DNA from: Balneolales bacterium
Lineage (GTDB): Bacteria > Bacteroidota > Rhodothermia > Balneolales > Cyclonatronaceae
DNA: 37,171 bases
NCBI GenBank assembly: GCA_020832405.1
Contig: JAFIET010000037.1
Location: 1-37,171 of the forward strand
Reading direction: 5' to 3'
Shown here piece by piece: positions 7,412 through 16,251 of this stretch. Below the pieces are notes generated by a model. The model did not search any database. It had not been told where the DNA came from and worked only from the letters and a program-made list of their open reading frames with translations. The translations under genes and the position numbers were made by a program. Positions within the stretch are counted from its first letter, which is position 1; each line of letters begins with the position of its first letter.

Positions 7412-7877
7412 CGGCTTGTTCAGCGTTTTCCTGAATTCCGCCTGAACGGCCCTGATTTTTTCTGCCCGGGTACAGGCTGTTGTAGGCGTCGAGTACCAGC
7501 TGCGGGGGCTTCACCGGGCGGCCGTTTTGCATAAACACGGATGATATTTTGCCTATGGTCATGATTTGGCCGTCAGATACCCGCTCAATTTCCTGATAAA
7601 AAACGAAGCGGACGCCCTGCTGCTCGGCGGCAACCTTCACCCTGAAGCGGTCGCCTGAACGCAGCGGACGTTTGTAGTCTATCTCCACTTTATGCACGAC
7701 CCAATCGAAGCCATCGTCGTGCAGCCCCACGAAGCTGAGGTTCAGTTTCCGCAGCAGCTGATGCCGGGCATGTTCAAAATAGTGCTGATAGTTGGCATTG
7801 TTCACAATCCCCTGTGCGTCAAGCTCATAGTCGCGCACGTCAAGCTCGATTTCAAAAGGGTAATGGATTTTCTCCAT
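7407..7877 (-). CDS. Acyl-CoA thioesterase, YbgC/FadM hotdog family
   Basis: About 156 residues from the ATG at 7877; an in-frame TTG nine bases upstream is possible but unnecessary. The hotdog signature is clear at the N-terminus: VRDYELD then AQGIVNNANY (21-30), with Asp20 at the place of the catalytic aspartate of YbgC-type enzymes, followed by HYFEHAR on the long helix. The length is normal for the family. These proteins hydrolyse acyl-CoA thioesters in the cytoplasm. Chain-length preference cannot be read from the sequence. The last 20 residues (KNQGRSGGIQENAEQ) are polar and probably disordered. It lies downstream of the serine hydrolase on the same strand, about 100 bases away. Confidence 0.85.
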   Translation of the reverse strand: MEKIHYPFEIELDVRDYELDAQGIVNNANYQHYFEHARHQLLRKLNLSFVGLHDDGFDWVVHKVEIDYKRPLRSGDRFRVKVAAEQQGVRFVFYQEIERVSDGQIMTIGKISSVFMQNGRPVKPPQLVLDAYNSLYPGRKNQGRSGGIQENAEQAD

Positions 7878-7975
7878 AGCCTGCAAAATTGGTTAACGGT
7901 GTTAATGTGCTGAAAGGTACGAATTTGAAATCACAGCACAAACAGCGCGCATCCCAAAAAAGCAGCGCCCGAACA

Positions 7976-9349
7976 TCAGGGGATGCGCCGGCCCTCGATT
8001 ACGGCTCCGGCCTGATACAGCTTAAGCCGGTCAACAATGCCGGTTTCTGCATTGTTGATGAACTCCATCTGAATATCGAGCTGCCTCAGGAAAAACAAGG
8101 TAGGCGTTTCGGGAAAGATTTCGACTTCGGGCTGACCGGTGCCTTGTGCGAAAAGGCGTCCGTTTTCTTTCCGTACACGAATGCTGAAGCCGGGGTAAAG
8201 CTCGTAGGTGCCGGTAAAGCGGGTTAGCTCGGCGTCAGAAAGGGAGATCGGGGTGCGCACAACAGGCATATCGAATGACCGGCCGAACACTATTGAAACC
8301 ACATCCCGCATGATGGGCCCTACATTTGCGGCTTCATAATTAGAGAGGATCACAACCGTGAGGCTGTCAACCGGGAAAAACAGAAAGTTGGAAGCAAAGC
8401 CGTTGATGCCGCCGGCGTGCCCGATACTTGGCCGGTTGAGCACCGGGCCCGTACCGAAACCGTGTGCGTAGTTGCCGCTTTGTGGGTCGAGCAGTGCCCG
8501 GCGGGCAGCTTCACTGAGGAAACTTTCATCATACATGCGGCTGGTAAATGCGAGCAGGGCATCGCCGGTTGCGATGAGTCCGCCCGCCCCGAGCGGCAGC
8601 GACATGTGGATAAAACTGCTTTCAGCGAAGGAACTCAGGTCGGTGTAGCCTTTCACCAGCAGGGGATACTCCTCGTAGGGGCGCTCGTACTGCATGTCTT
8701 CAATCTCGAGTTCGTTTTGGATGAAGGCATCGATGGCATCCATAAAACCGAGGCCGGTTTGAGCTTCCATAATTGCGGAAAGCAGGATGAAGCCCGAATT
8801 GGAATAGCTGAAGGTGCTGCCCGGCTCACTGCTGAGCGGTAAATCCGAAAAGCGGGCGATGATTTCATCGACGGATTCGGGCAGGTGCAGGGTTTCGGGG
8901 AAGTCAGGCAGGGAGGTGTAGTTCGGGATGCCGGAGGTGTGTGCAAGCAGATGCGAAAGGGTGATGCCGGCCCAGTCGGTCTTGCCGGGGAACCAATTCG
9001 AAACGGGATCATCCAGGCTGAGGCTGCCCTCCTGAAAACGGCGACCGTACCAGGCTGCAACTACCGGCTTGGTGAGCGAACCGATGCGGAACAGGTTGTA
9101 CCGCTCAACGGGTCGAAGCCTGCTGAAATCAGCAAAACCCGTGTGCCATACTTCGGTCTGATCATGATGGCGGATGAACACACTGCCCGAAAAACCTGCA
9201 TTTTCCTGATGGGCCTGTAGGTAGGTTTCAACAGTTTGCTGAACGGTATCGCTCAGGTTTTGTGCTTGTGCTGCGGGCAGCATCAAAACACAAAGAGCGG
9301 AAACGAGAAAAAAAACAGGCCTTTGCAGTACGATTAGCAGCTGATTCAT
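7976..9349 (-). CDS. Secreted serine hydrolase, class C beta-lactamase fold
   Basis: About 457 residues from the ATG at 9349; the 23 extra residues of the open frame upstream are not needed. A hydrophobic signal peptide (10-28) ends at AQAQ, so it is exported. The three active-site elements of the serine beta-lactamase/DD-peptidase/esterase family are present: SLTK (91-94, nucleophile Ser91), YSN (182-184) and HAG (311-313) in place of KTG. Such proteins act as esterases, D-aminopeptidases or peptidases more often than as true beta-lactamases. The HxG box and the extra C-terminal domain (about 370-457) favour an esterase or peptidase role. No ampR-like regulator is adjacent. Family call firm, substrate unknown. 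Confidence 0.87.
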   Translation of the reverse strand: MNQLLIVLQRPVFFLVSALCVLMLPAAQAQNLSDTVQQTVETYLQAHQENAGFSGSVFIRHHDQTEVWHTGFADFSRLRPVERYNLFRIGSLTKPVVAAWYGRRFQEGSLSLDDPVSNWFPGKTDWAGITLSHLLAHTSGIPNYTSLPDFPETLHLPESVDEIIARFSDLPLSSEPGSTFSYSNSGFILLSAIMEAQTGLGFMDAIDAFIQNELEIEDMQYERPYEEYPLLVKGYTDLSSFAESSFIHMSLPLGAGGLIATGDALLAFTSRMYDESFLSEAARRALLDPQSGNYAHGFGTGPVLNRPSIGHAGGINGFASNFLFFPVDSLTVVILSNYEAANVGPIMRDVVSIVFGRSFDMPVVRTPISLSDAELTRFTGTYELYPGFSIRVRKENGRLFAQGTGQPEVEIFPETPTLFFLRQLDIQMEFINNAETGIVDRLKLYQAGAVIEGRRIP

Positions 9350-9688
9350 ATGTAAAAGGCAGTTGGAATTGAAAAAAATACAGCTGACCAGGCACAGTGT
9401 AAATCCGGCTGACAGCATTAAAGGCGGGTTGCTGACCGATCCGGTCTTTCCTCAAAAAATATGCTATCCCTGAAACAACTGTTTTCAAATAAGATGAAAG
9501 AAGCCTTTTTTTTAGCCGGATGCAAAACCAAAGCTTGTTATTAGGATATCATGCCAATCTAATACTTAAACAGTTCAGAATCAAACAGCTAAGAAAAATA
9601 AACACATTGATTATTCGGGGTGAAAGTGCTAAAATCAACATAGAAACTTCACTGAAATGAATCACAATTCCTAAACGGAGACACACCT
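9350..9688. other. A+T-rich intergenic region
   Basis: These 339 bases separate the divergent serine hydrolase and ankyrin genes. The right half is strongly A+T-rich and carries the candidate ankyrin promoter at 9607-9635. I see no further gene or stable hairpin. Confidence 0.5.
9607..9635 (+). promoter_or_regulatory. Sigma70-like promoter of ankyrin gene
   Basis: TTGATT (9607-9612), a 17-base spacer and TAAAAT (9630-9635) preceded by TGC form a near-consensus promoter. Transcription would start near 9642, leaving a leader of about 47 bases. A Shine-Dalgarno-like GGAG (9677-9680) stands eight bases before the ATG. Confidence 0.5.
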
Positions 9689-10066
9689 ATGGGGAATGAA
9701 AAATTACTTGAAGCAGTAGAGAGCGGCGATTTTGATTCTGTAAAGGCTCAGCTTGAAGCTGGTGCCGACGCCAACACTCAGGATGAACATCAGCGCAATG
9801 CCGCTTATAAAGCTTCCAAACACGGACACCTCGCAATTCTGAAGTTACTCAAAGAAAACGGAGCTGATCTCGATCAGCTTGATAACCGACACACCAACGG
9901 CCTCTATTGGGCGGCCATGAACGGACATAAAGATATTGTGTTATTCCTGCTCGAAAACGGCGCTTCCTCAGATATTACCGACGATCGCGGCTGGTCAATT
10001 ATGGACCATGTAGATAGTGCCGGAAATAAAGAAATGCACGAGTTGCTTGTGAGCCATCAGGCATAA
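9689..10066 (+). CDS. Small ankyrin-repeat protein
   Basis: 125 residues with no signal peptide, built almost entirely of ankyrin repeats. A first repeat starts near residue 3 (KLLEAVESGDF), and later ones show the GHLAILKLLKENGAD (about 48-62) and GHKDIVLFLLENGAS (about 81-95) helices, followed by a C-terminal capping half-repeat. Ankyrin repeats are protein-binding scaffolds, so it probably works by holding a partner in the cytoplasm; the partner cannot be told. The gene is a single unit with its own promoter-like sequence, a good ribosome-binding site (GGAG, eight bases upstream) and a strong terminator downstream. Its codons are more A+T-rich than those of the flanking genes. Confidence 0.85.
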   Translation: MGNEKLLEAVESGDFDSVKAQLEAGADANTQDEHQRNAAYKASKHGHLAILKLLKENGADLDQLDNRHTNGLYWAAMNGHKDIVLFLLENGASSDITDDRGWSIMDHVDSAGNKEMHELLVSHQA

Positions 10067-10223
10067 TTAAATTATTTGATTCTCATTTTTCCCACGTCTG
10101 AAAATAATATTTCGGTCAAAACCGATAACTGCCGGCACCTTCTGCAAAGAAAAATAATAATGCAGCGGTCCATTTCATATAAGGTGCAGCTTTAGTAAAC
10201 CCAACCAATAATCAAAACAGTAT

Positions 10224-10256
10224 GCCCGGACAGCTTTTCTGTCCGGGCTTTTTTTT
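10224..10256 (+). terminator. Strong Rho-independent terminator
   Basis: GCCCGGACAG (10224-10233) pairs perfectly with CTGTCCGGGC (10239-10248) around a CTTTT loop and is followed by eight T (10249-10256). It ends the ankyrin transcript about 160 bases after the stop codon. That leaves a sizeable 3' untranslated region in which I see no other feature. Confidence 0.85.
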
Positions 10257-10349
10257 ATCTTACGCCCCTTTATAATTCGGCAAATTACCGGGCTCTGTTT
10301 TATCCCTTTTTGTTCGTTTTACTTTCCTCCAAATAGTACCGTAATTTTT

Positions 10350-11219
10350 ATGTCCGCCTCCAAAAAGGTAACCCTCGGGCTTATTCAGACTTCCTCCGTG
10401 CATGCGCATGCGCCCAATGTTGAGAAAACCTTCACCCACATCAGAGAAGCAGCTGCCCGCGGGGCACAGGTGATCTGCACGCAGGAGCTGTACACCTCCG
10501 ATTATTTCTGCCAAACGCACGATGAGGCGCACTTCGATCTTGCCGTTGAAATTCCCGGGGAGCTTACTGCTCAGACCGGTGAGCTTGCCAAAGAGCTGGG
10601 CGTTGTGATCATTTCGTCGCTGTTTGAGAAGCGCGCACCGGGCGTATATCACAACACCGCGACGGTACACGACGCCGATGGGAGCATGTTAGGAATCTAC
10701 CGCAAGATGCACATCCCGGAAGATCCCGGCTTTCATGAAAAATTTTATTTCACACCCGGCGACACCGGTTTCAAAGTTTTTGACACCCGCTTCGGACGCC
10801 TCGGCGTGCTGATCTGCTGGGATCAGTGGTTCCCGGAAGCGGCGCGGCTCACGGCCATGCAGGGTGCCGAAATTCTGTTTTACCCCACGGCCATCGGCGT
10901 GCTGCCCGACGAGCCTGAAGCCCTCAAACGCGAATTTATGGATGCCTGGGAAATCATGCACCGCAGCCATGCCGTAGCCAACGGCTGTTATGTAGCGGCC
11001 GTGAACCGGGTCGGGCAGGAAGGTGACATCCGGTTCTGGGGCGACAGTTTTGTGTCAGGTCCGTTCGGGCAGATGCTCGCGCAGGCCGGCGATCAGCACG
11101 AAATTCTGCTCGCGGAGTGCGATCTCAGCCTGATCGAAAAACAGCGCCGTACATGGCCCTTCCTCCGCGACCGTCGCATCGATGCCTACGACGGCCTGCT
11201 GAAACGCCTCGGTCGTTGA
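10350..11219 (+). CDS. aguB: N-carbamoylputrescine amidase
   Basis: 289 residues, the usual length. It is a nitrilase-superfamily enzyme with the Glu-Lys-Cys triad: Glu46 (TQELYTSDYF), Lys119 (YRKMHIPED) and Cys156 (ICWDQWFPEAAR). The DQWFPEAAR context and GFHEKFYF segment are typical of AguB, which splits N-carbamoylputrescine into putrescine, ammonia and CO2. The next gene, 36 bases downstream, is agmatine deiminase, which makes this enzyme's substrate, so the pair completes putrescine synthesis from agmatine. No speA-like arginine decarboxylase is present in the window. Cytoplasmic. Confidence 0.93.
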   Translation: MSASKKVTLGLIQTSSVHAHAPNVEKTFTHIREAAARGAQVICTQELYTSDYFCQTHDEAHFDLAVEIPGELTAQTGELAKELGVVIISSLFEKRAPGVYHNTATVHDADGSMLGIYRKMHIPEDPGFHEKFYFTPGDTGFKVFDTRFGRLGVLICWDQWFPEAARLTAMQGAEILFYPTAIGVLPDEPEALKREFMDAWEIMHRSHAVANGCYVAAVNRVGQEGDIRFWGDSFVSGPFGQMLAQAGDQHEILLAECDLSLIEKQRRTWPFLRDRRIDAYDGLLKRLGR

Positions 11220-11255
11220 TTCAAATAACATCATTCCTCAAAAAAAGTAACGCTT

Positions 11256-12317
11256 ATGTCATCCCAAACGCCTGCTTCCCTCGGCTTCCGCATGCCTGCC
11301 GAGTGGGATAAGCACAGCGGAACCATGCTCAGCTGGCCCTGCAACCCGGAAACCTGGCCCGGCGAGCGCCTCGATCGCGTAGAAAAAGTCTTCACCCGTA
11401 TCGTGCAGGAAGTCACCAAAAGAGAGCATCTGCATCTCATCATTAATGATGACGCTACCCTTGAGCGTGCCGGGGCCTGCCTCGGCGCGCTGATTCAGGA
11501 TTCGGCGCGCATCACCCTGCACAAGCGCACGAGCAACGATTTGTGGGCGCGTGACTTCGGCCCGATTTTCGTGCGGAATCAGATCAGCGGAATGTACGCC
11601 ATCACCGATTGGGAGTACAATGCCTGGGGCGGCAAGTATCCTCCCTTCGACTCTGATAACGGCGTGCCCGGCTGGTTCAGCGCCAAATACGGCATTCAGC
11701 GGTTTAAGCCGGGAATCGTGCTTGAGGGCGGCTCCATCGAAACCAACGGCGACGGCGTGATGCTTACGACCGAATCGGTGCTGCTCAACCCGAACCGGAA
11801 TCCGGAACTCAGCAAGGCGCAGATTGAGCAGTATCTGAAAGACTGGCTGGGTCAGGAAAAAGTGATCTGGCTCAAAAACGGCCTTGCCGGCGATGATACC
11901 GACGGGCACATCGACGACCTTAGCCGTTTTCTCGATTCCCGCACCATCATGACCATGGTAACGGATGACAAGGATGATGTGAACTACGAAACCCTTCAGG
12001 AAAACTACGAGCTGCTCAAATCCGCAACCGATCAGCGCGGGGAGCCTTTTGAAATCGTGACCGTGCCCATGCCGCAAACGAGAGTGGAGGAAACAACGGT
12101 TGACGGCTCCGAGCATGTGCCGGCGAGCTATGCTAACTTTTATTTTGTAAACGGGGCCGTTCTGCTGCCGGTCTATGATCCGCGTTACGACGAGCAGGTC
12201 ATAACTCTGTTCAAAAAACACCTTCCGGATCATGAAATTGTGGCTATACCCTGCGCCGACCTCGTTTGGGGGCAGGGCAGCATTCACTGCATCAGTCAGC
12301 AGCTGTACGGGCTGTAA
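11256..12317 (+). CDS. aguA: Agmatine deiminase
   Basis: 353 residues, full length for the family. It shows the guanidino-modifying fold: NDLWARDFGP (94-103), LEGGSIETNGDG (156-167), DDTDGHID (213-220, catalytic His218) and the nucleophile Cys345 in GSIHCISQQ close to the C-terminus. It converts agmatine to N-carbamoylputrescine plus ammonia, feeding the AguB enzyme encoded just upstream. The two genes are probably one transcript, ended by the hairpin that follows at once. Confidence 0.94.
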   Translation: MSSQTPASLGFRMPAEWDKHSGTMLSWPCNPETWPGERLDRVEKVFTRIVQEVTKREHLHLIINDDATLERAGACLGALIQDSARITLHKRTSNDLWARDFGPIFVRNQISGMYAITDWEYNAWGGKYPPFDSDNGVPGWFSAKYGIQRFKPGIVLEGGSIETNGDGVMLTTESVLLNPNRNPELSKAQIEQYLKDWLGQEKVIWLKNGLAGDDTDGHIDDLSRFLDSRTIMTMVTDDKDDVNYETLQENYELLKSATDQRGEPFEIVTVPMPQTRVEETTVDGSEHVPASYANFYFVNGAVLLPVYDPRYDEQVITLFKKHLPDHEIVAIPCADLVWGQGSIHCISQQLYGL

Positions 12318-12324
12318 TTTCGGA

Positions 12325-12366
12325 GGCCGGCGGGTTAACTTTGCCCGACCCGCCGGCCGGCTTTTT
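12325..12366 (+). terminator. Terminator after the agmatine genes
   Basis: GGCCGGCGGGT (12325-12335) pairs perfectly with ACCCGCCGGCC (12348-12358) and is followed by GGC and five T (12362-12366). It begins only eight bases after the agmatine deiminase stop codon. Confidence 0.8.
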
Positions 12367-12532
12367 CGGGCTTCTGCCGGGATTAATTCCCGGAGGATAG
12401 CTTCGATAAATAGGGCAGTTTTTTGTAAATTGCAGGCTTGATACAAAACCGGGTGCAGCGCCCGTTTCGGGAGCTGCCTCAGCACGATACCCGCCTGGCG
12501 GCGGGACCGAACTTTTTTGTTAAGCTCAATTT

Positions 12533-13990
12533 ATGACTGCAACCCTCACGCAGGATACCGTTTTTGAAACCGTAATCGGACTTGAAGTTCACGCACAGCT
12601 GCTCACCGAAAGCAAGGCTTTTGCTCCGGTGAAGGCCGGCTTCGGCAGCGCACCCAACACCAACATAACGCCCCTCTGCCTCGGGCACCCCGGCACGCTT
12701 CCGGTTCTGAATGAAAACCTGGTGCGCTTTATCGTGAAAATGGGCCTGGCAACAAACTGTACCATCGCCCCGAAATCCATCTTCGCCCGTAAAAATTATT
12801 TTTACCCCGATTTGCCCAAGGGCTATCAGATTTCACAGTACGAAAATCCCATCTGTCAGAACGGGTGGATAGAAATCGAAGATGAAGCCGGAAATACCCG
12901 GAAGATTGGCATCACCCGCATTCACATGGAAGAAGATGCCGGCAAATCGATTCACGATCAGGATCCGCACAACACGCTGGTTGACCTCAACCGGGCTGGA
13001 ACCCCGCTGATGGAAATCGTTTCGGAGCCTGAGCTCCGCTCACCGGCCGAAGCCTGGGCCTACCTCACCCAAATCCGGCAGATTGTGCGCTATCTCGGCA
13101 TTTGCGACGGCAATATGGAGGAAGGAAGCCTGCGCTGCGATGCGAACGTCTCCATCCGGCCCAAAGGTCAGCAGGCGTTCGGCACCCGGACCGAGATCAA
13201 AAACCTGAACTCATTCCGGAATGTGGAGCGGGCCATTGCGTACGAAGTTGAGCGGCAAAAGCAGCTGCTGCTCAGCGGGGGCGAGGTCGTGCAGCAGACC
13301 CTGCTCTGGGATCCGAACCGCATGGAAACGCGTCAGCTGCGCTCCAAAGAGGAGGCGCACGATTACCGCTACTTCCCCGATCCCGATCTGCCGCCGGTTG
13401 TTGTAACCGATGCCATGCGGGAGGAAATCCGTGCCGAGCTGCCCGAACTGCCGCGGCAGCGCTCGCAACGGTTTACGGAACAGCTCGGTCTGCCGGCCTA
13501 CGATGCGCGGCTGCTCACCGAAGAGCGCGAATTTGCCGATTTTTTCGAGGCCCTTTGCGATGCCGGCGCCAACCCGAAGCTCAGCGCCAACCTCATGCTT
13601 TCTGAGGTGAAGCGTGTGCTAAACGAGCAAAACCTTTCCATCACCGCATTTCCAGCGGATGCCGCAAAGCTGGCCGGACTCATTCAGCTGCGCTCGGATA
13701 ACAAAATAAGCTCCTCAGCCATGCAGACCATTTTTAACGAGATGCTGAAGGGCGATGAGGATGCAGAAGCCATTGCCAAAAACCTCAACCTGATTCAGGT
13801 ATCGGACAGCAGTTTCCTCGAGCCGGTTGTTGATGAGGTGATCAGCAGCCATCCCGAAGAAGCAGAGCGCTTTCGGGCAGGCAACAAAAAGCTGATGGGT
13901 TTTTTTGTGGGAGCGGTAATGAAGCAGACCAAAGGCAAGGCCAACCCGCAGCTTGTAACCCAAATGGTGAAAGAAAAACTTGAAGGCTAA
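12533..13990 (+). CDS. gatB: Asp/Glu-tRNA amidotransferase subunit B
   Basis: 485 residues, full length. The N-terminal ETVIGLEVHAQL (10-21) and the kinase-like cradle domain with GSLRCDANVS and GTRTEIKNLNS are hallmarks of GatB. A helical domain and a YqeY-type tail domain follow (about 330-485, ending FFVGAVMKQTKGKANP) and contact the tRNA. GatB activates Glu-tRNA(Gln) or Asp-tRNA(Asn) by phosphorylation before amidation with ammonia delivered by GatA. gatA and gatC are not in the window, which is usual in genomes where the three genes are scattered. It leads a co-directional run towards tpiA and purD. Confidence 0.96.
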   Translation: MTATLTQDTVFETVIGLEVHAQLLTESKAFAPVKAGFGSAPNTNITPLCLGHPGTLPVLNENLVRFIVKMGLATNCTIAPKSIFARKNYFYPDLPKGYQISQYENPICQNGWIEIEDEAGNTRKIGITRIHMEEDAGKSIHDQDPHNTLVDLNRAGTPLMEIVSEPELRSPAEAWAYLTQIRQIVRYLGICDGNMEEGSLRCDANVSIRPKGQQAFGTRTEIKNLNSFRNVERAIAYEVERQKQLLLSGGEVVQQTLLWDPNRMETRQLRSKEEAHDYRYFPDPDLPPVVVTDAMREEIRAELPELPRQRSQRFTEQLGLPAYDARLLTEEREFADFFEALCDAGANPKLSANLMLSEVKRVLNEQNLSITAFPADAAKLAGLIQLRSDNKISSSAMQTIFNEMLKGDEDAEAIAKNLNLIQVSDSSFLEPVVDEVISSHPEEAERFRAGNKKLMGFFVGAVMKQTKGKANPQLVTQMVKEKLEG

Positions 13991-14040
13991 GCACAGTATT
14001 GAATTTCAAAGGAACATCATCCAACCACTAACTATCTGAA

Positions 14041-15441
14041 ATGATTACCGATCAATCGTTTACAAAACCCGGCCGCAACAGCGCAGCACTGCTGCTGGCG
14101 GCCATCCTGCTTTTTATGCCGGTTCTGCTTTTTGCGCAGGGCAGTGCGGGGAGCATGCGCGCCAACATATCAGGCACCATTACCGTTGACCGCAACCTCG
14201 ACCAGACCGGCGACTTTTCCGGCATCGGTGTTGCCATCGTAAATTTTGATGCGGCAGCCGGCGGGCTCGACACCCTGTTTTATGCCCGCACCGACCGCAG
14301 CGGAAACTTTTCCGGCACGGCCCGGTTCAGTGAACGCGACGAGTACGTGATTTCAATTACCCGCAACGAGCGGCTCATTTCGACATCTACCGTAGTGCTT
14401 GCCAACGGCGATCATATTACGATTACAGCAGAAATACCGGGTTTCAACGAGAGTTTCAGGGCGCAGTCCCGCGAGAATAATGCCGTGCACGATTACCGCC
14501 GGGTTGAACGGAATTTCAACCGGGTTGTGGAATTTATCAGCTCGGGCATGTCGGAGGTTACGCAGGATACCATACCGGTGCTGCTCCGTACCTGGAGCGA
14601 TTTGTTCTGGTCGGTTAACGAGTTGCACCCCGGCTCTCTCGCCGCCGAGACTTCAACCCTGCGGTCTATCGAAATCATGCAGGGTTGGGATGATGCCCTC
14701 GTGCTTCGCCGCGCAAGACAGGGCATAGGCAGCCTTAATCTGTTCAAGTCAGACCGCGCGATTCTGGCCTCAGACGCCCTCCTCCGCCTTGAAGGCATGG
14801 ATGCTGCAATTGCGTTTGTGGATTCTGTTCAAACGCTGAACATGCGCGAAGAAGACCGCATTTTGCTGCAGATGCGTAAAATTGAAATTCTGGCGCAGTT
14901 TAACCAAAACGAGCAGGCGCTGCGCATGCTGCGCGATTTCCGCATTCAGTTCAGCGACGACCCCACCCTGGCGCAGTGGGCTGATTTCTACATGTACGAT
15001 ATCGAAAACCTGGCTCCGGGCATGAAACTGCCCGACTTTGAGCTCCTGCTGCAGGATGAGCGCACCGTAACCAACGATTCCTACACCGGGCGCTATCTGC
15101 TGCTTGAAATTGCCAACCTGGCATCTCAGCGCTATCAGGGAGAACATGCGCTGATGCGCTTTCTGTACGAGGATGTGCGCAGCCGCGTGCAGTTCCTCAC
15201 CCTCCCGACCAACGACAGCCCGATCACCATCAGGGCCTTTTATGATGAGCGTCCGACCGGCTGGCCGGTTGCCAAAGCCCGGCAGGTACACAACGCTGAC
15301 CTGATTCGCCGGCTTAACGTAATTGTGCAGCCCACCCGAATTCTCGTAGCCCCGGATGGTACCATCGTCAGGAAATATTCGGGCACGGAATTCTCCATCA
15401 TCGAAAACGACATCCGTCAATTATTAAACCAAACCCCTTAA
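14041..15441 (+). CDS. Exported protein, cysteine-free thioredoxin-like domain
   Basis: 466 residues with a signal peptide (hydrophobic 15-31, ending LLFAQ). Next comes an N-terminal beta-rich region (about 40-145, resembling a carboxypeptidase-regulatory or transthyretin-like fold), a helical middle (150-320) and a C-terminal TlpA/AhpC-like thioredoxin domain (323-466). In that domain the opening GMKLPDFELLL and the proline-containing QPTRILVAPDG are kept. The CxxC site is replaced by LASQRY, and the whole protein has no cysteine. So it cannot do thiol-disulfide exchange and may be a structural or binding protein. It lies 50 bases after gatB and 11 before tpiA. Function unknown. Confidence 0.75.
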   Translation: MITDQSFTKPGRNSAALLLAAILLFMPVLLFAQGSAGSMRANISGTITVDRNLDQTGDFSGIGVAIVNFDAAAGGLDTLFYARTDRSGNFSGTARFSERDEYVISITRNERLISTSTVVLANGDHITITAEIPGFNESFRAQSRENNAVHDYRRVERNFNRVVEFISSGMSEVTQDTIPVLLRTWSDLFWSVNELHPGSLAAETSTLRSIEIMQGWDDALVLRRARQGIGSLNLFKSDRAILASDALLRLEGMDAAIAFVDSVQTLNMREEDRILLQMRKIEILAQFNQNEQALRMLRDFRIQFSDDPTLAQWADFYMYDIENLAPGMKLPDFELLLQDERTVTNDSYTGRYLLLEIANLASQRYQGEHALMRFLYEDVRSRVQFLTLPTNDSPITIRAFYDERPTGWPVAKARQVHNADLIRRLNVIVQPTRILVAPDGTIVRKYSGTEFSIIENDIRQLLNQTP

Positions 15442-15452
15442 AAGGATCCTTC

Positions 15453-16235
15453 ATGAGACCATTTTTGATTGCAGGTAACTGGAAAATGCATATGAACGCG
15501 GCCGAGACCCGCGCCTATTTCGAAACCTTTAAAGGCCTTGTAAGCGCGGCGCCTAATGGCGTGAGCATGCTGCTTTGTCCGACCTTCACTTCGCTCACAG
15601 CTGCGGCTGAGGCTTCAGCAGCCATCACCGGCATGCATATTGGTGCGCAAAATCTGCACTTTGAAGACAAAGGCGCCTTCACAGGCGAAATCACCGCTGA
15701 AATGATCAAAGAAACCGGTGCCGATCACGTGATTATCGGTCACTCTGAGCGCCGTCAGTACTACAATGAGACCGACGAAACCGTAAACAAGAAAACCAAA
15801 AAAGCCCTTAGCGCAGGCCTTACCCCCGTTGTTTGTGTGGGCGAGTTTCTGGAAGAGCGTAAGAAGGGCATTCACTTCGAAGTCGTTAAAAAGCAGATGG
15901 TTGCCGGCTACGAAGGCATTTCTGCCGATGATGCCAAAAAAACCGTTCTGGCTTACGAGCCGGTTTGGGCCATTGGAACCGGCGAAACGGCCTCGCCTGA
16001 GCAGGCACAGGAAATGCACGCTTTTATCCGTGCCGAATTCACAGCCCTTTACGGCGCTGATGTGGCTACCAAAATTCCGCTGCTTTACGGCGGAAGCATG
16101 AACGCAGCCAATGCCGACGAGCTGCTGTCGCAGGAAGATGTGGACGGCGGACTTATTGGCGGCGCGAGCCTTAAACCGGACAGCTTTCAGCAGATTGTGG
16201 GCTTCGCCGGTGAAATCTTCGCCAAAAATGGCTGA
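15453..16235 (+). CDS. tpiA: Triosephosphate isomerase
   Basis: 260 residues, close to the family norm of about 250. Active-site residues are in place: Lys11 in NWKMHMN, His97 in IIGHSERR, Glu168 in AYEPVWAIGTG, and the phosphate-binding YGGS and GGAS loops near the end. It interconverts dihydroxyacetone phosphate and glyceraldehyde-3-phosphate in glycolysis and gluconeogenesis. It starts 11 bases after the preceding gene (AAGGAT may serve as ribosome-binding site), and its end is next to or overlaps the start of purD. Confidence 0.97.
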   Translation: MRPFLIAGNWKMHMNAAETRAYFETFKGLVSAAPNGVSMLLCPTFTSLTAAAEASAAITGMHIGAQNLHFEDKGAFTGEITAEMIKETGADHVIIGHSERRQYYNETDETVNKKTKKALSAGLTPVVCVGEFLEERKKGIHFEVVKKQMVAGYEGISADDAKKTVLAYEPVWAIGTGETASPEQAQEMHAFIRAEFTALYGADVATKIPLLYGGSMNAANADELLSQEDVDGGLIGGASLKPDSFQQIVGFAGEIFAKNG

Positions 16236-16251
16236 TTCCGGATCCGGAAAA

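Noticed and set aside
7976-9349. True beta-lactamase (resistance) for the serine hydrolase
   Set aside because: The third box is HAG, an extra C-terminal domain is present and no ampR-like regulator is adjacent, so an esterase or peptidase role is more likely.
11259-12485. 408-codon minus-strand frame opposite agmatine deiminase
   Set aside because: Shadow of aguA; no motif, no start signal and no support from neighbours.
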